64,000 nt of DNA from Micromonospora nigra. GTDB lineage: Bacteria; Actinomycetota; Actinomycetes; Mycobacteriales; Micromonosporaceae. Of this stretch, positions 28,825 to 37,482 are shown piece by piece (position 1 is the stretch's first letter; each line of letters opens with the position of its first letter). The stretch lies in assembly GCF_900091585.1 (NCBI RefSeq), contig NZ_FMHT01000003.1, forward strand, positions 4,641,501 to 4,705,500. The letters run 5' to 3'. A program made the position numbers and the translations under genes. The notes beneath the pieces were generated by a model that saw only the letters and a program-made list of their open reading frames with translations, did no database searches and was not told where the DNA came from.

Positions 28825-31800
28825 GTGCTCGTACTGCTGATCCTCCACCTCGTGGCGGCCCTCGTCGCCCCGCTGCTCGTCCGGTGGTGGGGGTCCCGGG
28901 CCTGTTACCCGTTGGCGCTGGCCCCGGCCGCCGCGTTCGGCTGGGCGCTGGTCCACACGCCGGACGTCGCCGACGGCGGCGCGGTCGTGCAGACGTACCC
29001 GTGGATTCCTCAGCTCGGCCTGGACATTGCCCTGCGGGCGACCACCCTGTCCTGGCTGATGACCCTGCTCGTCGGCGGCATCGGTGCGCTGGTGCTGGTC
29101 TACAGTGCGCGCTACTTCCACCCCGGCTCGCTCGGCCTGGCCCGGTTCGCCGCGGTGCTGGTCGCCTTCGCCGGGGCGATGCTCGGTCTCGTCCTCGCCG
29201 ACGACCTGCTGCTGCTCTACGTCTGCTGGGAACTCACCACGGTCTTCTCCTACCTGCTCATCGGGCACAGCACCGAGCGGCGTTCCAGCCGCTGGGCGGC
29301 GGCCCAGGCGCTGACGGTGACCACCCTCGGCGGGCTGGCGTTGCTGGTCGGCATCATCATGCTGGGCGAACACGCCGGCAGCTACCGGTGGTCGGTGATC
29401 ACCGAGCGGCCCCTGCCCGGCGGCGCCTACCTGGTCACGGCGGTGCTGCTGATCCTCGCCGGGGCGCTGTCCAAGTCCGCCGTGCTGCCGTTCAGCGCGT
29501 GGCTGCCGGTGGCGATGGCGGCACCGACCCCGGTCAGCGCCTACCTGCACGCCGCCGCGATGGTCAAGGCCGGCGTCTACCTGCTCGGGTTGCTCGCCCC
29601 GGTCCTCGCGGCGGTCGGCCAGTGGCGGCCGGTGGTGCTGGTCGCCGGTCTGGTCACCATGCTGGCGGCGGGCTGGGCGGCGCTGCGACAGGACGACCTG
29701 AAGCTGCTGCTGGCGTACGGCACGGTCAGTCAACTGGGTCTGCTCACGGTGGTGGTCGGGGCGGGCACCCCCGACGCCGCGTTGGCCGGCCTGGCCATGC
29801 TGCTCGCCCACGCCCTGTTCAAGGCGGCGCTGTTCCTGGTCGTCGGCATCGTCGACCACAGCACCGGCACCCGGGACCTGCGCGAGTTGTCCGGGCTGGG
29901 CCGGCGCACCCCGCTGCTGGCGGGCGTGGCGGTGCTCGCCGCCGCCTCGATGGCCGGCCTGCCCCCGCTGGTCGGCTTCGTGGCCAAGGAGGCGGTGCTG
30001 GCGGCGTTCACCGACCAGCCTCTCGTGCTGGCCGGGCTGGTCGCCGGCACCGCGCTGACCGTGGCGTACAGCATCCGGTTCTGCTGGGGCGCGTTCGCCA
30101 CCCGACCGGACGTGGCCGACGCCGCCCCGGGGCCCGTCGCGGCGTCGATGCTCGTCCCCCCGGCGCTGCTCGCGGTGGCCGGGCTGGCCGTCGGCCCCGC
30201 CGCGGGGGCGCTCGACCACCTGTTCCGCCCGTACGCGGACCTGTTCGGCACGGTCGGCAAGGACCTGGCGCTGTGGCACGGCCTGACCCCCGCGCTGGGT
30301 CTGTCGGCGCTGGCGATCGCCGGGGGCGTGGCGCTGTTCGCGCTGCGCGGACCGCTGGCCCCCGCCCTGGCCCGGCTGCGGTCACCGGTCGGCGGCCAGG
30401 CGTGGTACGAGGCGGTCACCCACCGCTTCGACCGGCTCGCGATCCAGGTCACCGGCGCCACCCAGCGGGGTTCCCTGCCGCAGTACCTCGGCAGCATCCT
30501 GATCGTCCTCGCGGTGCTGCCCGGCGGGGCGATGCTGCTGACCCGACCCTGGCGCGAACGGCTGCCGCTGTGGGACGACCCGCTGCAACCCGTGGTCGTC
30601 GTGGTGATCGCCGTGGCGGCGGTGCTCGCGGTCGGCGCGCGACGACGGCTGACCGCGATGCTGCTGGTCGGCGTGACCGGCTACGGCACCGCCATGCTCT
30701 TCGTGCTGTACGGCGCACCCGACCTGGCGCTGACCCAGTTCCTCGTGGAGACGGCCACCATCGGCGTGTTCGTCCTGGTGCTGCGTCGGCTGCCCGAGTG
30801 CTTCTCCGCACGGCCGCTGCGCCGGAGCCGGTGGGCCCGGCGCGTCGTCGGAGCGGTGGTGGGGGTGGTGGCGGCCGGCCTGGCGCTGACCGCCGCCGGT
30901 GCCCGCCGGGAACCGACCATCTCCGAGGCGTTCCCGGAGCTTGCCGTGACCGGCGGCTACGGCCGCAACGTCGTCAACGTGACCCTGGTCGACATCCGCG
31001 CCTGGGACACGATGGGGGAGTTGTCGGTGCTGGTGGTGGCCGCCACCGGAGTGGCCAGCCTGATCTTCCAGCGGTCCCGCACCGGACCCCGCCCGCGCCG
31101 GCCGGAACCGACCACCCGGCCCCGGCGCAAGGGGCGACCGGTGTGGCTGCGCGGCGGTTCCACCCTCCGGGAGCGCCGCCGGTCGATCGTGCTGGAGGTG
31201 GTCACCCGGCTGATCTTCCACACGGTGGTGGTGTTCTCCTTCTTCCTGCTCTTCTCCGGGCACAACGCCCCCGGCGGCGGGTTCGCCGGGGGCCTGGTGG
31301 CGAGCCTGGCGCTGACCGTGCGCTATCTGGCCGGCGGGCGGTACGAGCTGGCCGAGGCTGCTCCGGTCGGCGCCGGGACGGTGCTCGGTGCCGGTCTCGC
31401 CGTCTCCGTCGGCACCGGGGTGGTGTCACTGCTCGTCGGCGGTGGGGTGCTGGAGAGCGCCAGGGTGGATCTGACGCTGCCGCTGCTCGGCGACTTCTAC
31501 GTGGTCACCTCCCTGTTCTTCGACGTCGGCGTGTACCTGGTGGTGATCGGCCTGGTGCTCGACATCCTGCGCAGTCTCGGTGCCGAGGTGGACCGGCACA
31601 TCGAGGCGGCGGGCAACTCGCCGGGTGGCCTGGCAACCGAGGGACGGGGGGCCGCACGTGAGGGGGGTCGGGCCGAACCTGGTGCTCGTCGTGGCCGTGG
31701 GCGTGCTGGTGGCCTGCGGCGTGGTGTTGCTGCTGGAACGCAGCCTGAGCCGGATCCTGCTCGGCATCATCCTGCTCGGCAACGGTGTCAACCTGCTCAT

Positions 31801-31866
31801 CCTGCTCGGAGGCCGGTCGGGGCAGGCTCCGGTCGTCGGCGTCAACGACCCCGCCGACACCAGTGA
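28825..31866 (+). CDS. mrpA: Mrp (Mnh) cation/proton antiporter subunit A with fused subunit B domain
   Basis: The frame codes 1013 residues. Residues 1-500 are the NuoL-like proton channel with about 14 helices; Glu in LLLYVCWELTTVFSYL and Lys in LILAGALSKSAVLPF are the expected channel residues. A DUF4040 part follows (about 590-690) and an MnhB domain from about residue 790 (VVVFSFFLLFSGHNAPGGGFAGG). It forms a hetero-oligomeric Na+(or K+)/H+ antiporter with subunits C-G. The last 70 residues run out of character (Arg/Pro/Gly-rich) across mrpC; losing one G in the six-G run at 31646-31651 would explain this. GTG start at 28825. Confidence 0.9.
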   Translation: MLVLLILHLVAALVAPLLVRWWGSRACYPLALAPAAAFGWALVHTPDVADGGAVVQTYPWIPQLGLDIALRATTLSWLMTLLVGGIGALVLVYSARYFHPGSLGLARFAAVLVAFAGAMLGLVLADDLLLLYVCWELTTVFSYLLIGHSTERRSSRWAAAQALTVTTLGGLALLVGIIMLGEHAGSYRWSVITERPLPGGAYLVTAVLLILAGALSKSAVLPFSAWLPVAMAAPTPVSAYLHAAAMVKAGVYLLGLLAPVLAAVGQWRPVVLVAGLVTMLAAGWAALRQDDLKLLLAYGTVSQLGLLTVVVGAGTPDAALAGLAMLLAHALFKAALFLVVGIVDHSTGTRDLRELSGLGRRTPLLAGVAVLAAASMAGLPPLVGFVAKEAVLAAFTDQPLVLAGLVAGTALTVAYSIRFCWGAFATRPDVADAAPGPVAASMLVPPALLAVAGLAVGPAAGALDHLFRPYADLFGTVGKDLALWHGLTPALGLSALAIAGGVALFALRGPLAPALARLRSPVGGQAWYEAVTHRFDRLAIQVTGATQRGSLPQYLGSILIVLAVLPGGAMLLTRPWRERLPLWDDPLQPVVVVVIAVAAVLAVGARRRLTAMLLVGVTGYGTAMLFVLYGAPDLALTQFLVETATIGVFVLVLRRLPECFSARPLRRSRWARRVVGAVVGVVAAGLALTAAGARREPTISEAFPELAVTGGYGRNVVNVTLVDIRAWDTMGELSVLVVAATGVASLIFQRSRTGPRPRRPEPTTRPRRKGRPVWLRGGSTLRERRRSIVLEVVTRLIFHTVVVFSFFLLFSGHNAPGGGFAGGLVASLALTVRYLAGGRYELAEAAPVGAGTVLGAGLAVSVGTGVVSLLVGGGVLESARVDLTLPLLGDFYVVTSLFFDVGVYLVVIGLVLDILRSLGAEVDRHIEAAGNSPGGLATEGRGAAREGGRAEPGARRGRGRAGGLRRGVAAGTQPEPDPARHHPARQRCQPAHPARRPVGAGSGRRRQRPRRHQ

Positions 31867-32128
31867 CGCCCTGCCGCAGGCGATGGTGCTCACCGCCATC
31901 GTGATCACCTTCGGGTTCACCGCCTTCCTGCTCGCCATCAGCTACCGCAGCTGGTACCTCACCGGGGACGACGACGTGCCGGACGACCTCGAGGACCGGC
32001 AGATCGTGCGGCTGGCGGAGCGCAACGAGGTGAGAACCGCCGACGTGGGTGGCGAGGGGCCGAACGGTGACCCGGAGCAGGTCGACCCGCCGCTGACCCG
32101 CCGGCCCCGCCGGGAGGGCCCCGGATGA
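31658..32128 (+). CDS. mrpC: Mrp antiporter subunit C (NuoK-like)
   Basis: A 156-residue three-helix subunit homologous to complex I NuoK. Helix one is LVLVVAVGVLVACGVVLLL, helix two SRILLGIILLGNGVNLLIL, helix three AMVLTAIVITFGFTAFLLAI, followed by a charged, acidic tail. GTG at 31658 is chosen because ...CACGTGAGG would create the usual GTGA overlap with mrpA if mrpA ended in its expected frame. Its stop overlaps mrpD by four bases (ATGA). Confidence 0.88.
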   Translation: MRGVGPNLVLVVAVGVLVACGVVLLLERSLSRILLGIILLGNGVNLLILLGGRSGQAPVVGVNDPADTSDALPQAMVLTAIVITFGFTAFLLAISYRSWYLTGDDDVPDDLEDRQIVRLAERNEVRTADVGGEGPNGDPEQVDPPLTRRPRREGPG

Positions 32129-33636
32129 GCGTCGCGTCCCTGGTTCCGCTGCCCGTGGTGGTGCCCCTGCTGGGTGCGGCGCTGACGCTGCTGCTGGCCA
32201 ACCGGCCGTGGCTGCAACGCACCGTCAGCATGACCTGTCTCGCCGGAACCCTGGCGGTGGCGGTGGTGCTGCTGGTGCAGGCGTACCGGTACGGCCCGGT
32301 GGTGGTGCAGGTGGGTGGGTGGCCCGCGCCGGTCGGCATCGTGCTGGTCGCCGACCAGTTGGCCGCCCTGATGCTGGTGGTGTCCTCGGCGGTGACACTG
32401 TGCGTGCTGCTGTACTCCATCGGCCAGGGCCAGGGCGAGACGGGCGAGAGCGCGCCGGTGACCATCTACCACCCCACGTACCTGGTGCTGACCGCCGGGG
32501 TGACGAACGCCTTCCTGGCCGGTGACCTGTTCAACCTCTTCGTCAGCTTCGAGATCCTGCTCGGCGCGAGCTTCGTGCTGATCACCCTGGGCGGCACCGC
32601 GGCGCGGATCCGCACCGGCTCGACGTACGTGGTGGTCAACATCCTGTCCTCGCTGGTCTTCCTGACGGCGGTGGGTCTGGTGTACGCGGCGACCGGCACC
32701 CTGAACCTGGCGCAGCTCGCGCAGCGGCTCGACGCCCTGCCCGGCGGCGTACGGCTGAGCCTGCAACTGGTGCTGCTGCTGGCCTTCGCGATCAAGGCGG
32801 CGGTCTTCCCCCTGTCGGCGTGGCTGCCGGACAGCTACCCGACGGCTCCGGCCCCCGTCACGGCGGTCTTCGCGGGCCTGCTCACCAAGGTCGGCGTGTA
32901 CGCGATCATCCGTACCCAGACCCTGCTCTTCCCGGACGGGCAGGTGAACGGGCTGTTGATGGTGGTGGCCGGGTTGACCATGGTGATCGGCATCCTCGGC
33001 GCGGTGGCCCAGTCCGACATGAAGCGGCTGTTGTCGTTCACCCTGGTCAGCCACATCGGCTACATGATCTTCGGAGTGGCGCTGAGCACCGTCGCGGGGC
33101 TGTCCGGGGCGATCTTCTACGTGGTGCACCACATCACCATCCAGACCACGCTGTTCCTGGTCGCCGGGCTGGTCGAGCAGCGAGCGGGCAGCACCGACCT
33201 GCGCCGCCTGGGCGGGCTGGCCCGGATCGCCCCGCTGCTCGGGATCCTGTTCTTCGTACCGGCGATGAACCTCGCCGGAATCCCGCCGTTCTCGGGCTTC
33301 CTCGGCAAGCTGGGCCTGCTCCAGGCCGGGGTGGTGGCCGGCGGGCCGCTGCCCGGCGCCCTCGTCGCGGCGGGAACGGTGACCAGCCTGCTCACCCTCT
33401 ACGTGGCGACCCGGGTGTGGAACATCGCCTTCTGGCGGGCGCCCCGCCTGGCCACGGCGGAACCGGTGGTGCGCCTGCCCGCCCTGATGGTCGGCGCCAC
33501 CGTGGCGCTGGTGGTGCTCGGCCTGGCTCTGACCGTCGCCGCGGGCCCGCTGTTCGACATCACCGCCGCCGCCGCGTCGGACCTGCGCGAGCGCGGGCCG
33601 TACGTGCGCGCCGTCCTGCCCGGGGAGCCGGGGTGA
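32125..33636 (+). CDS. mrpD: Mrp antiporter subunit D (NuoN/M-like)
   Basis: A 503-residue membrane protein with about 14 helices, homologous to complex I proton channels. The conserved FNLFVSFEILLGASFVL segment holds the helix-5 Glu, and FAIKAAVFPLSAWLPDSYPTAPAPVTAVFAGLLTK holds the Lys and the broken helix typical of the Proton_antipo_M family. ATG at 32125 overlaps the mrpC stop, and the gene's own stop overlaps the mrpE GTG. Together with MrpA it should provide the proton path. Confidence 0.95.
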   Translation: MSVASLVPLPVVVPLLGAALTLLLANRPWLQRTVSMTCLAGTLAVAVVLLVQAYRYGPVVVQVGGWPAPVGIVLVADQLAALMLVVSSAVTLCVLLYSIGQGQGETGESAPVTIYHPTYLVLTAGVTNAFLAGDLFNLFVSFEILLGASFVLITLGGTAARIRTGSTYVVVNILSSLVFLTAVGLVYAATGTLNLAQLAQRLDALPGGVRLSLQLVLLLAFAIKAAVFPLSAWLPDSYPTAPAPVTAVFAGLLTKVGVYAIIRTQTLLFPDGQVNGLLMVVAGLTMVIGILGAVAQSDMKRLLSFTLVSHIGYMIFGVALSTVAGLSGAIFYVVHHITIQTTLFLVAGLVEQRAGSTDLRRLGGLARIAPLLGILFFVPAMNLAGIPPFSGFLGKLGLLQAGVVAGGPLPGALVAAGTVTSLLTLYVATRVWNIAFWRAPRLATAEPVVRLPALMVGATVALVVLGLALTVAAGPLFDITAAAASDLRERGPYVRAVLPGEPG

Positions 33637-34301
33637 GCGCGGACGACGGGGTGCCGCCGGGGCCGGCCACCGGCGGCGACGGTCCGGGGACGACGGGCCG
33701 CGACCAGTCCGGCCGGGTGGCGGGGACGGACCCGGAGCGGACCGGCCCGACCGGCATCCGGTGGCGCGACCAGGCCATCGCGGTCGGCTGGCTGGTGCTC
33801 GTCTGGAACCTGTTATGGGGCGAGTTCACCTGGGGGAACCTGCTCGGCGGGCTGCTGGTCGCCGGGGCGGTGCTGGTGTTCTTCCCGCTGCCGCCGGTCA
33901 CCTTCGCCGGGCGGCTGCGCCCCCGCGCGCTGCTGGTGTTCTGCGTCCGGTTCGCCGTCGAACTGGTCAGTGCCAGCGCCCACGTGGCCCGCATCGCCGT
34001 GCAACCCGGGTACCGCCCCCGGTCGGCGATCATCGCGGTGCCGCTGCGGGTGCGCACCGACCTGAACCTCACCCTCACCGCCGAGGTGCTCTCCCTGGTC
34101 CCGGGCACCCTCATCGTCGAGGTGGACCGGGACGCCGGGATCCTCTACGTCCACGTCCTCGACGTACGCGGCCCGGCGGACCTGGCCGCCTGCCGGGAAC
34201 GGATCCACGGCGTGGAGGAGCGCATCGTCCGCGCGGTCGGCTCCGACGCCGAGCTGCGCCGGGTCCGCACCGAACCCGTCGAGAGGGGTACCGAACCGTG
34301 A
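33633..34301 (+). CDS. mrpE: Mrp antiporter subunit E
   Basis: A 222-residue MnhE-family subunit. The first 40 residues are an unusual hydrophilic Gly/Pro/Asp-rich extension; then two helices (about residues 48-85) and the cytoplasmic domain with YRPRSAIIAVPLRVRTDLNLTLTAEVLSLVPGTL, the family hallmark. GTG at 33633 overlaps the mrpD stop by four bases, which supports the long N-terminus. Stop overlaps mrpF. Confidence 0.9.
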   Translation: MSADDGVPPGPATGGDGPGTTGRDQSGRVAGTDPERTGPTGIRWRDQAIAVGWLVLVWNLLWGEFTWGNLLGGLLVAGAVLVFFPLPPVTFAGRLRPRALLVFCVRFAVELVSASAHVARIAVQPGYRPRSAIIAVPLRVRTDLNLTLTAEVLSLVPGTLIVEVDRDAGILYVHVLDVRGPADLAACRERIHGVEERIVRAVGSDAELRRVRTEPVERGTEP

Positions 34302-34561
34302 CCGCCGTCCTCGCCGTCGTGATCGCCGCGCTGCTGTCGGTGACCGCGTTGCTCGCGCTGATCCGCCTCTACCGGGGGCCGTCCCTGCTGGACCGGGTGG
34401 TCGCCGCCGACATGCTGCTGGCCACCATGGTCGGCGCGGTGGGTGCCGAGGCCGCGGTCAACCGGCACGCCACCACCCTGCCGGTGCTGGTGGTGCTCTC
34501 GCTGCTGGGCTTCGTCGGCTCGGTGGCGCTGGTCCGCTTCGCCGTGCGGGAGGAGTCCTGA
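34298..34561 (+). CDS. mrpF: Mrp antiporter subunit F
   Basis: An 87-residue, three-helix subunit. RLYRGPSLLDRVVAADMLLATMVG is the conserved MnhF core between helices one and two. GTG at 34298 overlaps the mrpE stop; its stop shares one base with the mrpG start (TGATG). Confidence 0.9.
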   Translation: MTAVLAVVIAALLSVTALLALIRLYRGPSLLDRVVAADMLLATMVGAVGAEAAVNRHATTLPVLVVLSLLGFVGSVALVRFAVREES

Positions 34562-34893
34562 TGCCGGGCGCGGTGCTGGACTTGGTGGGGGCGGCCTGCC
34601 TGGTCGCGGGCGCGGGGTTGAGCCTGGCCGCCGGGATCGGCGTGCTGCGCTTCCCGGACGCCCTGAGCCGGATGCACGCGGCCACGAAGCCACAGGTGCT
34701 GGGGCTGCTGCTCATCCTGGTCGGGGTGGCGCTGCGCCTGCGGACGCCGGGTGACCTCGGCATGGTGGTCCTCGTCGGGGTGTTCCAGCTGGTCACCGCG
34801 CCGGTGGCGGCGCAGATGATCGGCCGGGCGGCGTACCGGTCGGGGCGGGTCGACCGGAGCCTGCTCGACGTGGACGAGTACGCCGATCGGTGA
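34561..34893 (+). CDS. mrpG: Mrp antiporter subunit G
   Basis: A 110-residue, three-helix MnhG subunit. GIGVLRFPDALSRMHAATKPQVLGLLL is the family signature. It closes the operon. The tight one- to four-base overlaps from mrpC through mrpG imply a single polycistronic transcript with coupled translation. Confidence 0.92.
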   Translation: MPGAVLDLVGAACLVAGAGLSLAAGIGVLRFPDALSRMHAATKPQVLGLLLILVGVALRLRTPGDLGMVVLVGVFQLVTAPVAAQMIGRAAYRSGRVDRSLLDVDEYADR

Positions 34894-34949
34894 GAGGTGC
34901 TCCGGGGATGACCTTCGGCTCACTCCCGGCGACCCACCGGGACCGCCGG

Positions 34950-34955
34950 TAGAAT
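34950..34955 (+). promoter_or_regulatory. -10 element TAGAAT of a likely leaderless transcript
   Basis: TAGAAT is a good sigma-70-type -10 box and ends six bases before the ATG at 34962. Transcription would start at or next to that ATG, giving a leaderless mRNA. No clear -35 is seen in the GC-rich DNA upstream. Confidence 0.5.
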
Positions 34956-34961
34956 GACCGC

Positions 34962-35063
34962 ATGATCGACTCTTCTGCCCCGGAGGGCAGCAGTAGCCAG
35001 CCGGGTCAGCCCCGGCATCCCCACGACCCGACCGCCCCGGGAGCCCTGAACCTCCCGTGCTGA
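34962..35063 (+). CDS. 33-residue leader ORF before the CorC-like operon
   Basis: ATG at 34962 opens 33 codons rich in Ser, Pro, Gly and His and ends with TGA at 35061-35063, seven bases inside the start of the downstream CNNM protein (GTG 35057). The downstream gene has only a distant, weak ribosome-binding site, so translation through this leader could deliver ribosomes to it. Composition is hydrophilic, with no family. Whether the peptide has a function or is only a coupling device is open. Confidence 0.4.
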   Translation: MIDSSAPEGSSSQPGQPRHPHDPTAPGALNLPC

Positions 35064-36406
35064 TCGCGATCGGTCTCGTACTCATCATCGTCCTCACCGC
35101 CGCGACGGGTTACTTCGTGGCGCAGGAGTTCAGCTACGTCGCCGTCGACCGGGGCAAGCTCAAGCACCTCGCCGACTCCGGCGACCAACCGTCCGTCCGG
35201 GCCCTGGAGGTCACCGGCCGGCTCTCCTTCATGCTCTCCGGCGCGCAGCTGGGGATCACCGTGACCGCCCTGCTGGTCGGCTACGTGGCCCAGCCCTACC
35301 TGGGCGCCGGCCTGGCGGACCTGTTCGGCCTCGCCGGGGTGTCCGCGCGGGTCAGCCTTCCGGTGGCCGTCGCGCTCGCCCTGGTCATCGCCACCGTGGT
35401 GCAGATGGTGCTCGGCGAGCTGGCCCCGAAGAACCTGGCCATCGCCCGCCCCGAGCCGCTGGCCCGGTGGCTCAGCCGGTCCACCCTCATCTACCTGAAG
35501 GTCGCCGGGCCGCTCATCACGCTGTTCGACAAGGCCGCCGTCCGGCTGCTGCGCCGGCTCGGCATCGAACCCATCGAGGAACTGCCCAGCGGCGCCACCC
35601 CGGAGGATCTCGAACAGATCATCGCCGAGTCCCGGCAGGAGGGGCACCTCTCCGCCGAGATGTCCGCGCTGCTCGACCGGGGTCTGGACTTCCGTCAGCT
35701 CACCGCCGGTGAGGCCATGGTGCCCCGGGTCGACGTGCACACCGTCCGGGCCCACGAGCCGGTCAGTCGGGTCGTCGAGCTGCTCGACACCGGCCGGTCC
35801 CGGTTCCCCGTCCGGGGTGCCGAGGGCGTCGACGACGTCGTCGGCGTGGTGGGCATCGCCGACGTGCTCCGGGTACCGCCGGAGCGGCGCGCCACCACCC
35901 CGACGAGCACCGTCGCCGTACCGCCGCTGCTGGTGCCGGAGACGCTGCCGCTGCCGACGGTGCTGGACCGGCTGCGCTCCGGGCACCGGCAGCTCGCCTG
36001 CGTCGTCGACGAGTACGGCGGCTTCGCCGGGGTGATCACCCTGGAGGACATCGCCGAGGAACTGGTCGGCCCGATCCGGGACGAGGACGACCCGCCGGAG
36101 CGGGCCCCCGCCCGCCAGGACGACGGTTCCTGGGTGGTGCCCGCCCGCTGGCGGATCGACGAGGTGGCCGACAGCACCGGCATCTCGCTGCCCGAGGGGC
36201 CCGAGTACGACACCCTGTCCGGGCTGGTCATGCGGGAACTGGGTCGGGTGCCCGAGGTCGGCGACCGGTTGGAGATCAGCCTGCCGGCCGACGGCGAGGA
36301 CGGCGGGACGGAACCCCGGGCTCTGGTCGAGGTGCTCGCGGTGGACCGGCACGTCGCCGACTCCGTACGCCTCCAGGTCACCGGCGGCCGGGAGGTGGGC
36401 GCGTGA
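35057..36406 (+). CDS. CNNM/CorC (hemolysin family) membrane protein
   Basis: A 449-residue protein with the HCC architecture: a DUF21/CNNM transmembrane domain (about residues 1-185, with EFSYVAVDR and GELAPKNLAIARPE motifs), paired CBS domains (about 205-335, CVVDEYGGFAGVITLEDIAEELVG), and a C-terminal CorC_HlyC domain (about 350-440). The family exports Mg2+ or affects Mg2+/Co2+ homeostasis. GTG at 35057 is the start that yields the first helix at once. It is coupled by GTGA overlap to a second family member, and the two probably form a heteromeric pair. Confidence 0.92.
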   Translation: MLIAIGLVLIIVLTAATGYFVAQEFSYVAVDRGKLKHLADSGDQPSVRALEVTGRLSFMLSGAQLGITVTALLVGYVAQPYLGAGLADLFGLAGVSARVSLPVAVALALVIATVVQMVLGELAPKNLAIARPEPLARWLSRSTLIYLKVAGPLITLFDKAAVRLLRRLGIEPIEELPSGATPEDLEQIIAESRQEGHLSAEMSALLDRGLDFRQLTAGEAMVPRVDVHTVRAHEPVSRVVELLDTGRSRFPVRGAEGVDDVVGVVGIADVLRVPPERRATTPTSTVAVPPLLVPETLPLPTVLDRLRSGHRQLACVVDEYGGFAGVITLEDIAEELVGPIRDEDDPPERAPARQDDGSWVVPARWRIDEVADSTGISLPEGPEYDTLSGLVMRELGRVPEVGDRLEISLPADGEDGGTEPRALVEVLAVDRHVADSVRLQVTGGREVGA

Positions 36407-37470
36407 GCGCCGGCCTGGCCCTGGCCATCTCCGTGGTCCTGCTCGCCCTCAACGGCTTCTTCGTCGCCGCCGAGTTCGCGCTCGTCGCGAGCAAGCGGTA
36501 CCGGCTGGAACAGCTGGCCGCCACCGGCGGCCGGGCGGCGAGGGCGGCGCTGGACGGCGTCCGTGAGCTGTCCCTGATGCTGGCCGGCGCGCAACTCGGC
36601 ATCACCCTGTGCACGCTGGGCCTCGGCGCGCTCGCCGAGCCGGCGATCGAACACCTGCTCAGCCCGCTGCTGCACGCGGTGGGTCTGCCGGAGACGGCCA
36701 GCCACGTCATCGCGCTGGTCTTCGCGCTGAGCCTGGTGACCTTCCTGCATCTGGTGGTCGGCGAGATGGCTCCGAAGTCGTGGGCGATCACCGACCCGGA
36801 GCGTTCGGCGCTGCTGCTCGGCCTGCCGTTCCGGGCGTTCGCCTGGGTGGCCCGGCCGGTGCTGTCGGCGCTCAACGCCGTGGCCAACGCCATGCTGCGG
36901 CTGGTGAAGGTCAACCCGCAGGACCAGTTGGCCCAGGTGCACGGCCCGGACGAGCTGCGGATGCTGCTCGAACAGTCCCGCGAGCACGGGCTGCTCGGCG
37001 CCGCCCAGCACGAACTGCTCACCAGCATGCTGGAGTTGCAGGGCACCACCGTGTCACAGGTGATGGAGCCGTTCGACCGGATGGTCACCGTCGGCTGTGA
37101 CGACGGGGTCGACCGCATCGAGCGGGTCAGTCGCGACAGCGGCCGGTCCCGCCTGGCGGTGCTGGACGCCGTCGGTGACGTGTGCGGTCTGGTCCACGTA
37201 CGGGAGGCGGTGCGCGCCACCGCCTCCCGGCCGGACGCCACCGCCGCGGACCTGATGAACGACGCGTTCACCCTGCCCGCCTCCGCCACGGTTCCCGAGG
37301 CGGTGGCGGCGATGCGGGCCCGCCAGTCGCAGCTCGCGCTGGTACGCAACGGCGGTGGCCCGGCCCGGCCCGTCGGTTTCGTCGCGCTGGAAGACCTGTT
37401 GGAGGAGGTCATCGGCGAGTTCGACGACGAGACCGACCCGATTCCGCGCGCCGCGCGCCGGCTGCGGTAG
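36403..37470 (+). CDS. Second CNNM/CorC membrane protein
   Basis: A 355-residue paralogue of the preceding gene with DUF21/CNNM domain (LNGFFVAAEFALVASKRYRLEQL at the start, GEMAPKSWAI in the middle) and a CBS pair (about 210-345, VALEDLLEEVIGEFDDETD at the end). It lacks the C-terminal CorC_HlyC domain that its partner has. Adjacent pairs of long and short members are frequent in actinobacteria. GTG at 36403 overlaps the upstream stop. Confidence 0.92.
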   Translation: MSAGLALAISVVLLALNGFFVAAEFALVASKRYRLEQLAATGGRAARAALDGVRELSLMLAGAQLGITLCTLGLGALAEPAIEHLLSPLLHAVGLPETASHVIALVFALSLVTFLHLVVGEMAPKSWAITDPERSALLLGLPFRAFAWVARPVLSALNAVANAMLRLVKVNPQDQLAQVHGPDELRMLLEQSREHGLLGAAQHELLTSMLELQGTTVSQVMEPFDRMVTVGCDDGVDRIERVSRDSGRSRLAVLDAVGDVCGLVHVREAVRATASRPDATAADLMNDAFTLPASATVPEAVAAMRARQSQLALVRNGGGPARPVGFVALEDLLEEVIGEFDDETDPIPRAARRLR

Positions 37471-37482
37471 GGCGGCCACGCG

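Noticed and set aside
28704..31661. A 985-codon frame overlapping mrpA
   Set aside because: Same strand but a different frame from the MrpA transport protein; composition is Arg/Gly/Pro-rich and not membrane-like.
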